64,000 nucleotides of DNA from Marmoricola sp. URHB0036 (lineage in GTDB: Bacteria; Actinomycetota; Actinomycetes; Propionibacteriales; Nocardioidaceae). The notes beneath the pieces were generated by a model. That model was not told where the DNA came from. It saw only the letters and a list, made by a program, of their open reading frames with translations, and did not search any database. The stretch is from contig NZ_AUEP01000004.1 in assembly GCF_000426045.1 (NCBI RefSeq), forward strand, positions 186,001 to 250,000. The letters run 5' to 3'. The translations under genes were made by a program, and so were the position numbers. Positions within the stretch are counted from its first letter, which is position 1. The number at the start of each line of letters is the position of its first letter. Positions 1 through 9,472 of the stretch are shown here, piece after piece.

Positions 1-489
1 CTCGACGTAGGCCTGGACGATCGCGTCGATGCTCTGGTCGACGTCCACCACCTGTCCGTGCTCGTCGGGTGCGAGGGCCTCGAGGGTGGCGAACTGCGAG
101 TCGAGCAGCGAGGCCGGCATGAAGTGCCCCGGCCGGCTCGCCTGACGGCGGGCGATGACCTCGCGCGTCCCGTGCAGGTGGAGGAACTCCACCTCGGGGG
201 CGTGCCCACGCAGCTGGTCGCGGTACTTCCGCTTCAGCGCCGAGCAGCTCATCACACCACCGCTCTCCTCGTGGTCCACCAGCCACTCCCCGATCGCCTC
301 GAGCCAGGGATGCCGGTCGTCGTCGTCGAGGGCTTCGCCCGCCGTCATCTTGGCGATGTTGGCCGGCGGGTGGAAGTCGTCGGCGTCGGCGAACGGCACC
401 CGCAGGCGCTGGGCAAGGGCGGCCCCGACCGTCGACTTGCCCGAGCCCGAGACGCCCATGGCCACGACCAACGGTGCAGAGTGCGGCAT
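1..489 (-). CDS. gntK: Gluconokinase, 3' end cut by window edge
   Basis: This is a gluconate kinase, which uses ATP to make 6-phosphogluconate in the cytosol and so feeds the pentose phosphate pathway. From the ATG at 489 the P-loop GVSGSGKST lies at residues 12-20, followed by the family blocks ADDFHPPANIAKM and DDDRHPWL. An AGGAG sits 5 bases before the ATG. 163 codons are visible and the frame is still open at base 1, so only the last few residues of a normal 165-175 residue protein are missing. The gene is divergent from the GntR-family regulator at 614 with a palindromic operator between them, which suggests gluconate-type control. Confidence 0.93.
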   Translation of the reverse strand, partial: MPHSAPLVVAMGVSGSGKSTVGAALAQRLRVPFADADDFHPPANIAKMTAGEALDDDDRHPWLEAIGEWLVDHEESGGVMSCSALKRKYRDQLRGHAPEVEFLHLHGTREVIARRQASRPGHFMPASLLDSQFATLEALAPDEHGQVVDVDQSIDAIVQAYVE

Positions 490-540
490 CGGATCTCCTG
501 GCTGTCGTCGGTCGCCTGTGTCGGCCGTCACAGTCTGGGT

Positions 541-587
541 CAAAGATCTGATCTTTGCAATACCTCAGTCGTAAATGGCTGATCTTT
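541..587. promoter_or_regulatory. Palindromic operator plus a repeated half-site between gntK and the GntR regulator
   Basis: CAAAGATCTGATCTTTG at 541-557 is a perfect palindrome of 8-base arms around a central T. The half-site CTGATCTTT occurs at 548-556 and again at 579-587, 31 bases apart, about three helical turns. It lies in the divergent spacer, so binding by the neighbouring FadR-type regulator could control both genes. The site is seen directly; the binding protein is inferred from position. Confidence 0.7.
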
Positions 588-613
588 CGAGGGTTCTCTG
601 CGAGGATGACGGC

Positions 614-1342
614 GTGCCAGAACGTCCCGACCATCCCGGTACCCGCATCTCGGGCCAGCTGCACGGCGGGACGCTGGACGACGTCGGCGGCCGCATCGTC
701 GGCGGCGCGCTCGCACCCGGCGCGGTGCTCACCCTCGACCGCCTCTCCCACGAGTACGCCGTGTCGGTGTCCGTGGCCCGCGAGGTGGTCCGGGTGCTCG
801 AGTCGATGGGCATGGTGACGTCACGACGCCGGGTCGGCGTCACGGTGCTCGACCGGTCGCACTGGAACGTCTTCGACCCCCGCTTGATCCGCTGGCGACT
901 GGCCAGCCCCGACCGGGGCGCGCAGCTGCAGTCGCTGAGCCAGCTGCGTCGCGGCTTCGAGCCGGTGGCGGCCTCCCTGGCCGCCGGCGCCGCGACCTCC
1001 GAGCAGTGCGGCACCCTCGCCCGGGCCGTCAGCGACATGGTGGTGCACGGGCACTCGGGCGACCTCGAGGCCTATCTCGTGGCGGACGTGACCTTCCACC
1101 GCACGCTGCTCGAGGCGAGCGGCAACGAGATGTTCGGCTCACTGGGCGACGTGGTGGCCGAGGTGCTCACCGGGCGGACCCACCACGGGCTGATGCCGGA
1201 CCGACCCAACCCGGAGGCGATCGCGCTGCACGACACGATCGCGCGCGCCGTACGCACGGGAAACGCGACGGAGGCCGAGCGTGCCATGCGCGAGCTCATC
1301 GAGGAGGCCGCCGAGGCGATGTCACGGGAGCTCGACGGCTGA
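614..1342 (+). CDS. FadR-subfamily GntR transcriptional regulator
   Basis: This is a transcription factor with an N-terminal winged helix (about residues 20-80, including the DRLSHEYAVSVSVAREVVRVLES helix-turn-helix stretch) and a C-terminal all-helical FCD effector domain. FCD metal-site motifs are visible: DVTFHRTLLEASGN and LHDTIARAV. I place the start at GTG 614 because GAGGA at 602-606 lies 7 bases before it; an in-frame ATG at 575 would overlap the second operator half-site and has no clear ribosome site. It is divergent from gluconokinase, so it probably senses gluconate or a related sugar acid and represses gntK and itself. The effector is inferred from context only. Confidence 0.88.
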   Translation: MPERPDHPGTRISGQLHGGTLDDVGGRIVGGALAPGAVLTLDRLSHEYAVSVSVAREVVRVLESMGMVTSRRRVGVTVLDRSHWNVFDPRLIRWRLASPDRGAQLQSLSQLRRGFEPVAASLAAGAATSEQCGTLARAVSDMVVHGHSGDLEAYLVADVTFHRTLLEASGNEMFGSLGDVVAEVLTGRTHHGLMPDRPNPEAIALHDTIARAVRTGNATEAERAMRELIEEAAEAMSRELDG

Positions 1343-1361
1343 TCCCGGGGCCGACATACGA

Positions 1362-1407
1362 AAACTGGCACGATGCGACCGAGGTCTTGGTCGCATCGTG
1401 CCAGTTT
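1362..1407. terminator. 19-bp perfect hairpin between convergent genes
   Basis: The arms AAACTGGCACGATGCGACC (1362-1380) and its exact reverse complement (1389-1407) are separated by an 8-base loop. The element fills the 98-base gap between the stops of the regulator (1342) and groEL (1441), which converge. It ends in only three T residues on either strand. A bidirectional terminator is the likeliest role, though this perfect arm length is unusually long for that. Confidence 0.75.
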
Positions 1408-1440
1408 CACGACACCGGTTGTTGAACCGGCAGCGTCACC

Positions 1441-3117
<1,677 letters not shown>

Positions 3118-3162
3118 TCACTGCGGATCGAGGTGCGGTTCGTCCCGGACTACCGAGGTCAA

Positions 3163-3456
3163 TCAGGAAACGATGGCCAGTACGTCGCGGGCGGAGAGGA
3201 TGAGGTACTCCTCGCCGGCGTACTTCACCTCGGTGCCGCCGTACTTGCTGTAGATCACCTTGTCGCCGATGTTGACGTCGAGCGGGACCCGGTTGCCGTT
3301 GTCGTCGATGCGGCCCGGGCCGATGGCCAGGACCTCGCCCTCCTGGGGCTTCTCCTTCGCGGTGTCCGGGATGACCAGGCCTGACGCCGTGGTCTGCTCG
3401 GCGTCCAGCGGCTGGACGACGATCCGGTCCTCGAGGGGCTTGATGTTGACCGACAC
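3163..3456 (-). CDS. groES: Co-chaperonin GroES
   Basis: This is the 10 kDa co-chaperonin that caps the GroEL ring. Its 97 residues match the family length. The N-terminal [16 protein letters not shown], the mobile loop region with [18 protein letters not shown] and the C-terminal [17 protein letters not shown] are all canonical. The start is GTG at 3456, with GGAGG 10 bases upstream on the minus strand. It is the first gene of the groES-groEL operon, and the roughly 110 bases upstream carry two CIRCE operators, so HrcA-type heat-shock repression is expected. Confidence 0.98.
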   Translation of the reverse strand: MSVNIKPLEDRIVVQPLDAEQTTASGLVIPDTAKEKPQEGEVLAIGPGRIDDNGNRVPLDVNIGDKVIYSKYGGTEVKYAGEEYLILSARDVLAIVS

Positions 3457-3550
3457 TTCTGATCAGCCTCCACTTTCCACACTGGTTGGTTTAAGAGTTT
3501 GCGCACCCGTGGGGTGTACGCCGTCGCGGGGGTCGTACGGATCACGAGCG

Positions 3551-3577
3551 CTGGCACACTCACGGGGAGAGTGCCAA
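3551..3577 (-). promoter_or_regulatory. CIRCE operator 1 upstream of groES
   Basis: On the minus strand TTGGCACTC, a 9-base spacer and GTGTGCCAG form a CIRCE inverted repeat with the standard N9 spacing; the canonical arms are TTAGCACTC and GAGTGCTAA. It is the weaker of the two copies. CIRCE is the binding site of the heat-shock repressor HrcA. Confidence 0.85.
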
Positions 3578-3585
3578 TGACGAAA

Positions 3586-3612
3586 CTAGCACTCAGACCA
3601 ACCGAGTGCCAG
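3586..3612 (-). promoter_or_regulatory. CIRCE operator 2 upstream of groES
   Basis: CTGGCACTC, nine bases and GAGTGCTAG on the minus strand form the better CIRCE copy, 8 bases away from the first. It ends only 36 bases before the GTG start of the divergent methyltransferase at 3649, so HrcA bound here could also affect that gene. Confidence 0.88.
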
Positions 3613-3648
3613 ATCGGGTGGCGTGCAGTCGGCTGCGAGGATGTGCCG

Positions 3649-4815
3649 GTGGATCTCGACGCGTTCCGGTGGCTGCTGTCCGAGCCGGGTCAGCGCCTCC
3701 TCGAGGCAGCCGGGGCGGCCGGGGCAGCCGGGGGGTCCGAGCTGGCGGCACAGTCCGCGTTGCGTCGTACGGCCAGCCCCGAGCACGTCGCGGCCGCACT
3801 GACCCAGGCCGAGCTGCGACGACGAGCGGTCGCGAAGTTCGGTGACCTCGCCGGCCGGATGTACTTCACCCCCGAGGGCCTCGAGCAGGCCACCCGGCTC
3901 CCGGTCGCCGCCCATCGAGCAGCGCGGGTGCAGGCCGCCAGCGCGGCCACAGTCGTCGACCTCGGCTGTGGCATCGGTGGCGACCTGGTCGCGTTCGCCC
4001 GGGCCGGCGCCACCTGCGTGGGCGTCGACCTCGATCCGCTGCGCGTCGAGGTCGCACGCGCCAACCTCGAGACACTCGGTCTCGGCGGCGCGGTGACGGT
4101 CGCCGACGCCACCGCCATCGACACCGCCCCCTTCGACGTGGCGTACGCCGACCCCGCGCGCCGCACCGGGAAGGGGCGCACCTTCGACGTCGACGACTGG
4201 ACACCACCCTGGTCGTTCGTCGAGTCGCTGCTGGCGCGGGACTCCTGCGTGAAGCTGGCACCGGGCCTCCCCCACGCGCTGGTGCCCGAGGGCGTCGAGG
4301 CGGAGTGGGTCAGCGACCACCGGGAGGTCAAGGAGGCCGTGCTCTGGTCCGGACGGCTGGCCACCACCCGGCGCCGCGCGACCGTTCTCGGCGACGGCGG
4401 ACTGGCCACCCTCACCGACGAGGACGACCCGGGCGCCCCGACCGGACCGGTCGGAGAGTTCCTCTACGAACCCGACGGCGCCGTCATCCGGGCCGGACTC
4501 GTGACGGCGGTCGCCTCCGGCGTCGATGGCCACCTGCTCGACGAGCACATCGCCTACGTGACGTCCGGGGCGTCCTTCCGCTCGCCGTTTGCCCGCGGGT
4601 ACAGGGTGCTCGAGGAGGTGCCGTTCCGTGAGAAGCCGCTGCGAGCTGCGCTGCGGGAGCGCCGGATCGGGCGACTGACCATCAAGAAGCGTGGAGTGTC
4701 CGTCGTGCCCGACGAGCTGAGGAAGCGGCTCGCCCTGCGCGGCGACGAGGAGTCGACCCTGGTGCTCACGCGGGTGGACGGCAAGGGCACGGCTTTCCTG
4801 GTCGAGCCGTTCTGA
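3649..4815 (+). CDS. Class I SAM methyltransferase with THUMP-like C-terminal domain
   Basis: This is a predicted SAM-dependent methyltransferase of the actinobacterial family with a THUMP-like C-terminus, probably acting on nucleic acid; the substrate is unknown. The SAM loop VVDLGCGIGGD lies at about 102-112, a post-motif YADPARRTGKGR at about 165-175, and the C-terminal basic block GRLTIKKRGVSVVP near 340. I chose GTG 3649 because GAGG lies 8 bases upstream; longer in-frame starts would overlap the groES CIRCE sites. An alanine-glycine-rich stretch follows the first helix. Expected length is 388 residues. It is divergent from groES, and its promoter must lie within or beside the heat-shock operators. 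Confidence 0.85.
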   Translation: MDLDAFRWLLSEPGQRLLEAAGAAGAAGGSELAAQSALRRTASPEHVAAALTQAELRRRAVAKFGDLAGRMYFTPEGLEQATRLPVAAHRAARVQAASAATVVDLGCGIGGDLVAFARAGATCVGVDLDPLRVEVARANLETLGLGGAVTVADATAIDTAPFDVAYADPARRTGKGRTFDVDDWTPPWSFVESLLARDSCVKLAPGLPHALVPEGVEAEWVSDHREVKEAVLWSGRLATTRRRATVLGDGGLATLTDEDDPGAPTGPVGEFLYEPDGAVIRAGLVTAVASGVDGHLLDEHIAYVTSGASFRSPFARGYRVLEEVPFREKPLRAALRERRIGRLTIKKRGVSVVPDELRKRLALRGDEESTLVLTRVDGKGTAFLVEPF

Positions 4816-4831
4816 TGGTGAAGGCCGTCCG

Positions 4832-6295
4832 ATGAGCGAGTTCCCGCACCACGGTGCGCCGGCGCCGGAGTCACGGGCGGTCGTCGACGCGGAGTCGGAT
4901 CGCACCCGCTGGATCGCCCTGCTCGTCTGCTGCAGCGCGCTGTTCATGACCCTGCTCGACGTCAGCGTCACCAACGTCGCGCTGCCCTCGATCAGCCGGT
5001 CGACCGGGGCCGGAACCTCGCAGCTGCAGTGGATCGTCAGCGGCTACACCCTCGCGTTCGGACTGGTCCCCGTCCTGGCCGGCCGGCTGGGTGACGACCA
5101 CGGGCGCCGGTTGATGTTCCAGATCGGCGTCGCCGGGTTCGCCCTCACCAGCGCGCTCTCCGGACTGGCGCCGACCGCCGAGATCCTGATCGTCGCGCGC
5201 GTGTTCCAGGGCATCTCCGGGGGACTGATCAACCCGCAGGTGTCGGGCCTGATCCAGCAGATGTTCCAGGGCGAGGAGCGCGGACGGGCGTTCGGGGCAC
5301 TCGGCACGACCGTGGGGATGGGCACCGCGCTGGGGCCGCTCGTGGGAGGAGCCCTGATCGCGCTCGGGGGTCCCGACCTCGGCTGGCGGCTGGTCTTCTT
5401 CGTCAACATCCCGGTCGGGATCGCGGTCATCCTGCTGGGCCGGAGGTTCCTGCCGCAGACGCCGGCCACCGGTCGCCACCGCCTGGACGTGATCGGTTCG
5501 CTGATGCTCGGGACGGCGACGTTCTGCGTCCTGTTCGGCGCCGTCCAGTCCGAGCTCCTCGGCCGGTCGGTCGTGCTGCTGGTGGTCCCGACGGCCATGC
5601 TCCTGCTCCTGTTCTGGCGACGCGAGCGCCGGCTGACCCGGGAGGACCAGGACCCGCTGGTCGACCTGCGGTTGTTCCGGCGGCCGTCGTACACCGCCGG
5701 CGTCGTGCTCGCGCTCGCCTACTTCCCGGCCATGGCAGGACTCCCGCTGGTGCTGGCGCTCTACTTCCAGCGCGGGCTCGGGTTCAGTGCCCTGCACTCC
5801 GCGCTCGGGGTGACGGCGTTCGCCGTCGGGAGCGCGGTGTCGGCCCAGACGGCCGGTCGGTTCGTGACCCGCGTGGGTCGGCCGCTGATCGTCGTGGGCA
5901 CCTCCACGTTCGGCGCAGGCGCGATCGCGATGGCGCTGGCCGCTCACTCGGCGCCCGACCAGCACGCCGTGCTGGTGCTGGCCGGCCCGCTGTTCGTGAT
6001 GGGTCTCGGCAGCGGCGCCGTCATCACGCCCAACCAAGCGCTGACGCTCGCCGACGTCGACCCGGTCGCGGGCAGCACGGCCGGCGGCGTGCTGCAGACC
6101 GCCCAGCGCGTGGGACTCGCCATCGGGCAGGCCGTCATCGGTGCGGTCTTCTTCTCGGCCGTCGTCGGGTCCGGGCCGGAGGCCTACGCCCATGCGCTGC
6201 AGGCCGCGGTGATCACGGCACTGTGCTTCGTGACCGCTGCTACCGCGATCGGGATCTGGGAGGTCGTGCGCGGGCGCCGAGCCGCGACGCGATGA
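4832..6295 (+). CDS. DHA2-type MFS drug efflux transporter
   Basis: This is a 14-helix major facilitator protein of the EmrB/QacA type, a proton-driven exporter of small hydrophobic compounds in the cytoplasmic membrane. It has 487 residues with regularly spaced hydrophobic segments. The conserved LDVSVTNVALPSI of helix 1 and GRLGDDHGRRLMF (motif A, loop 2-3) are clear, as is LGTTVGMGTALGPLVGG (motif C, antiporter type). The start ATG 4832 follows GAAGG and lies 16 bases after the upstream methyltransferase stop. Its 3' end overlaps the convergent VanZ gene by 56 bases. The substrate cannot be inferred. Confidence 0.9.
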   Translation: MSEFPHHGAPAPESRAVVDAESDRTRWIALLVCCSALFMTLLDVSVTNVALPSISRSTGAGTSQLQWIVSGYTLAFGLVPVLAGRLGDDHGRRLMFQIGVAGFALTSALSGLAPTAEILIVARVFQGISGGLINPQVSGLIQQMFQGEERGRAFGALGTTVGMGTALGPLVGGALIALGGPDLGWRLVFFVNIPVGIAVILLGRRFLPQTPATGRHRLDVIGSLMLGTATFCVLFGAVQSELLGRSVVLLVVPTAMLLLLFWRRERRLTREDQDPLVDLRLFRRPSYTAGVVLALAYFPAMAGLPLVLALYFQRGLGFSALHSALGVTAFAVGSAVSAQTAGRFVTRVGRPLIVVGTSTFGAGAIAMALAAHSAPDQHAVLVLAGPLFVMGLGSGAVITPNQALTLADVDPVAGSTAGGVLQTAQRVGLAIGQAVIGAVFFSAVVGSGPEAYAHALQAAVITALCFVTAATAIGIWEVVRGRRAATR

Positions 6296-6605
6296 AGCCG
6301 AGGGACAGCCCGATCCCGATGCCGATCGCGTCGGCCACGAAGTCGGGCAGGTTGCCGTCGCGGTTGATCGGCAGGGTGGCCTGGAGGACCTCCGTGACAG
6401 CGGCGTACGCCGCCAGGCCGAACCCGAGGGCCACCCAGGGCACCTGCGCCCACCGACCGGCGACGGCGAGCGCCACGAAGATCAGCGCGTGCACCACCTT
6501 GTCGTCGGGACCGCCCTGCGGGACGTCGTCGCCGGGCGTGAGGAACATGGCCAGGCTGATCCCGAGCAGCAGTGCGAAGACCGTGCGCGCGAGCTGTGCC
6601 CTCAC
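6240..6605 (-). CDS. VanZ-like small membrane protein
   Basis: This is a 121-residue membrane protein of the VanZ-like family, named for a glycopeptide-resistance accessory gene; most members have no known function. The conserved features are KVVHALIFVALA in an early helix, an ALGFGLAAYAAVTEVLQ helix with the typical Glu, NRDGNLPDFVADAIGIGIG, and a short Arg-rich tail. GTG 6605 overlaps the TGA of the upstream hydrolase (GTGA), so it is translationally coupled. It converges on and overlaps the MFS gene. Confidence 0.8.
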   Translation of the reverse strand: MRAQLARTVFALLLGISLAMFLTPGDDVPQGGPDDKVVHALIFVALAVAGRWAQVPWVALGFGLAAYAAVTEVLQATLPINRDGNLPDFVADAIGIGIGLSLGFIASRLGARARPPRSRSR

Positions 6606-7213
6606 CCGAGGTTGGCCCGCTCCGCACCGATCGTGGTGTCGGCTCCGTGGCCGGTGTGCACGACCGTCTCGTCGGGCAGCTCGAAGAGCCGGGTCCGGAT
6701 CGACTCCTTGATCTGGTCCTCGTCGCTGAACGAGCGACCGGTGGCACCGGGGCCACCTTCGAACAGGGTGTCCCCGGTGAACACGCAGCCGAGGTCGTGC
6801 ACGTAGAGGCAGACCGCGCCCGGTGCATGTCCGGGCGTGTGGATCACCTTGAGGGCTGCGCCACCGACCTTGACGGTCTGACCGTCCTCGAGGTCGACGT
6901 CCCAGAGGTGGTCGGTGTGGGTGAGCTCCCAGACCGGCTTGTCCGCGGGGTGCATCAGGATCGGCGCGCTCACCCGCTCGCGTAGCTCCGGTGCGACCCG
7001 CACGTGGTCGTCGTGCGCGTGCGTGGCGATGATCGCCTTCACCGTGCGCCCGGCCACCACGGCGAGGATGTCCTCGACGTCGTGCGGCGCGTCGATGACG
7101 ATGCACTCCTCGTCGTCACCGACCACCCAGATGTTGTTGTCGACGTCGAAGGTCTCGCCGTCGAGCGAGAAGGTGCCGCTGCTGACGGCATGGTCGACGC
7201 GTACTCCACTCAT
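6602..7213 (-). CDS. Metallo-beta-lactamase-fold hydrolase, probable mycothiol-pathway partner
   Basis: This is a 203-residue metal-dependent hydrolase with the glyoxalase II-like fold. The zinc motif HAHDDH is at 65-70, and further ligands lie in HTPGHAPG, GDTLF and the C-terminal HTGHGADT. In mycobacteria a homologous gene sits directly beside mscR (Rv2259/Rv2260), where it is thought to hydrolyse the S-formylmycothiol product. Here a secreted SGNH hydrolase separates the two genes, but all lie on one strand with short gaps (31 and 54 bases). Cytosolic, no signal peptide. Activity on S-formylmycothiol is inferred, not shown. Confidence 0.88.
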   Translation of the reverse strand: MSGVRVDHAVSSGTFSLDGETFDVDNNIWVVGDDEECIVIDAPHDVEDILAVVAGRTVKAIIATHAHDDHVRVAPELRERVSAPILMHPADKPVWELTHTDHLWDVDLEDGQTVKVGGAALKVIHTPGHAPGAVCLYVHDLGCVFTGDTLFEGGPGATGRSFSDEDQIKESIRTRLFELPDETVVHTGHGADTTIGAERANLG

Positions 7214-7244
7214 GGGCCCGAGACTACGGGCGCGTGGGCGGCCG

Positions 7245-8294
7245 TCAGTGACGGGCCGTCCATGCCTTCGCCTGCTGGCGTGAGTAGAGACGGTCGGCCG
7301 CGTCCACGCTGCTCCGGTCGTCGACGTCCACGCCTGCCTTGTCGGCGAGCCGCAGCACCCGCGGGCTGTGCAGGTCGGGGACGCCGATCGTCTCGGGCTC
7401 GATCGAGGCGTCGCGAGCGGCGTACGTCCGCTGGCGCGCAGCGAGCTCGCTCGCGGAGGCGACCGCTGTGCGCATCGTGGCCGCGGAGGCGACGACCGTC
7501 GCTCCGGTCAGCTTGGGGCTGACCAGCGGGGTGTAGCCACTCGCGTGGCCGGTGCGGTTCGGGTGGTAGGACTCACTGATCGGGTTGGACAGTCCGTTGA
7601 GCCACTCCGGCGACCCGCACACAGCGTGGCCGATGAAGGCCGAGGTCGGGTTGGCGAACCCGAAGCCGGCAGCCGAGGCGGCCGCGCTCAGCCGGGCGTT
7701 GAGCTGGTCGGCGGTCTGGTTGAGCCGCGTCTCCTCGCTCGGCGAGAACCAGGTCAGGGCATTGCAGTCCTCGCCGTTGAAGATCCTCGGGTAGCCGACC
7801 ACGACGACCTTGGCCGACGGGGCCTTGCCGCGGATCGAGGAGTACAACGACGCGAGCGACCCCGGCAGCGTGTTCGCGATGTAGCGCTGGGCGCCGTCGA
7901 CCGCACCGTTGCAGTTGCTGGCCCAGCCGGGCAGGGCGCACTCGGTGAGGACGTCGGCGAAGCCCGCGTCGTTCCCGCCGACCGAGATGGTCACGTACGA
8001 CGTGCTGGCGCTAAGGGCACTCAGCTGGGTGTTGCGGACGTCGGCCACCTTCGCGCCCGAGCAGGCCCGGAAGTTCAGCGAGTACGCACGCGCGGCCGCG
8101 ATCAGGCTCGGGTACGCGTAGACCGAGCGCTGGCAGGTGGACCCGTCGTTGAGATAGGTGCGGGTCCCGACCCCGCTCGAGTACGAGTCACCGAGTGCGA
8201 CGTACGACGGAGTGGCGGCGTGGGCCGCCGGAAGCCCGAGAGCCCCGGCCGCCAGCGCGAGCAGTGACACGACGAGTCCGAGCCGACGCACCAT
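7245..8294 (-). CDS. Secreted SGNH/GDSL hydrolase
   Basis: This is a secreted esterase or lipase of the SGNH family. The signal peptide covers residues 1-26 and ends AHA before ATPSYV. Block I GDSYSSG (35-41) carries the nucleophile Ser37, block III GGND is at 107-110, and the catalytic His is in SYHPNRTGH near 245. Paired cysteines at about 55/79, 120/129 and 178/227 suggest three disulfides, as in the Streptomyces enzymes. A 70-80 residue polar C-terminal extension follows the catalytic domain. It lies between mscR and the metallo-hydrolase in the same direction. The substrate is unknown. Confidence 0.9.
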   Translation of the reverse strand: MVRRLGLVVSLLALAAGALGLPAAHAATPSYVALGDSYSSGVGTRTYLNDGSTCQRSVYAYPSLIAAARAYSLNFRACSGAKVADVRNTQLSALSASTSYVTISVGGNDAGFADVLTECALPGWASNCNGAVDGAQRYIANTLPGSLASLYSSIRGKAPSAKVVVVGYPRIFNGEDCNALTWFSPSEETRLNQTADQLNARLSAAASAAGFGFANPTSAFIGHAVCGSPEWLNGLSNPISESYHPNRTGHASGYTPLVSPKLTGATVVASAATMRTAVASASELAARQRTYAARDASIEPETIGVPDLHSPRVLRLADKAGVDVDDRSSVDAADRLYSRQQAKAWTARH

Positions 8295-8348
8295 CAGGGG
8301 TCTCCTGGTCTTCCGAGAACGTGACCCGCGTCACACTAGACCTCTCCG

Positions 8349-9437
8349 TCAGGAGATGACCACGACCGATCGGAGCACGTCGCCGCGGTGCATCTTCTCG
8401 AAGGCAGCCTCGATGTCGCCGAGCCCGATCTCCTCGGTGACGAAGGCGTCGAGGTCGAGCCGCCCCTGCTGGTAGAGGTCGACCAGCATCGGGAAGTCGC
8501 GGCTCGGCAGGCAGTCGCCGTACCAGCTGGACTTGAGCGCTCCCCCGCGGCCGAAGACGTCGATGAGCGGGATGTCCGGGACCTTCATGTCGGGTGTGGG
8601 CACGCCGACGAGCACGACGGTGCCGGCCAGGTCGCGGGCGTAGAAGGCCTGCTTCCAGGTCTCGGGACGGCCGACCGCATCGATGACGACGTCGGCGCCG
8701 AAGCCGCCAGTGAGGGCCTGGATGGCCTCGACCGGGTCGGACTCCTTGCTGTTCACGGTGTCGGTGGCCCCCAGGCTGCGGGCCGTCTCGAGCTTCCGGT
8801 CGTCGATGTCGACGGCGATGATCTTCGCGGCGCCGGCCAGGGCGGAGCCGGCGACGGCGGCGCAGCCCACCCCGCCGCAACCGATCACGGCCACGGACAT
8901 GCCGCGGCCCACGTTGCCGGTGTTGATGGCCGCGCCGATCCCGGCCATCACGCCGCAGCCGAGCAGCCCGACCGCGGCAGCGCGGGCGCTCGGGTCGACC
9001 TTGGTGCACTGGCCGGCCGCGACGAGCGTCTTCTCGGCGAAGGAACCGATGCCGAGCGCGGGCGAGAGCTCGGTGCCGTCCGCCAGCGTCATCTTCTGGG
9101 TGGCGTTGTGGGTGTTGAAGCAGTACCACGGCTCACCGCGGTTGCAGGCCCGGCAGTCGCCGCACACCGCTCGCCAGTTGAGTACGACGAAGTCACCGGG
9201 CGCCACGTCGGTGACGTCGGGACCGACCGCCTCGACGACGCCGGCCGCCTCGTGGCCGAGCAGGAACGGGAAGTCGTCGTTGATCCCGCCCTCGCGGTAG
9301 TGCAGGTCGGTGTGGCAGACCCCGCAGGTCTGCACCTTGACCAGTGCCTCACCCGGTCCGGGATCCGGCACGTTGATCGGCTCGATCGTGACCGGAGCAC
9401 CCTTGCTGCGCGCCACGACGCCCTTGACCTGCTGCAT
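8349..9437 (-). CDS. mscR: S-(hydroxymethyl)mycothiol dehydrogenase
   Basis: This is a zinc- and NAD-dependent formaldehyde dehydrogenase that oxidises the formaldehyde adduct of mycothiol; it also has S-nitrosomycothiol reductase activity in characterised homologues. The 362-residue medium-chain dehydrogenase shows the catalytic zinc region [11 protein letters not shown] (C38-C41), LLGHEAAG, the four-Cys structural zinc site [15 protein letters not shown] and the Rossmann motif [10 protein letters not shown]. The start at ATG 9437 has AGAGGGAG just upstream. The gene implies that the organism makes mycothiol, which confines it to the Actinobacteria. Confidence 0.95.
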   Translation of the reverse strand: MQQVKGVVARSKGAPVTIEPINVPDPGPGEALVKVQTCGVCHTDLHYREGGINDDFPFLLGHEAAGVVEAVGPDVTDVAPGDFVVLNWRAVCGDCRACNRGEPWYCFNTHNATQKMTLADGTELSPALGIGSFAEKTLVAAGQCTKVDPSARAAAVGLLGCGVMAGIGAAINTGNVGRGMSVAVIGCGGVGCAAVAGSALAGAAKIIAVDIDDRKLETARSLGATDTVNSKESDPVEAIQALTGGFGADVVIDAVGRPETWKQAFYARDLAGTVVLVGVPTPDMKVPDIPLIDVFGRGGALKSSWYGDCLPSRDFPMLVDLYQQGRLDLDAFVTEEIGLGDIEAAFEKMHRGDVLRSVVVIS

Positions 9438-9472
9438 GCGACTCCCTCTCGTCGTACGGACTCGCACACAAC

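Noticed and set aside
575-613. ATG 575 as start of the GntR regulator
   Set aside because: It overlaps the second operator half-site and has no ribosome site; GTG 614 has GAGGA at 7 bases.
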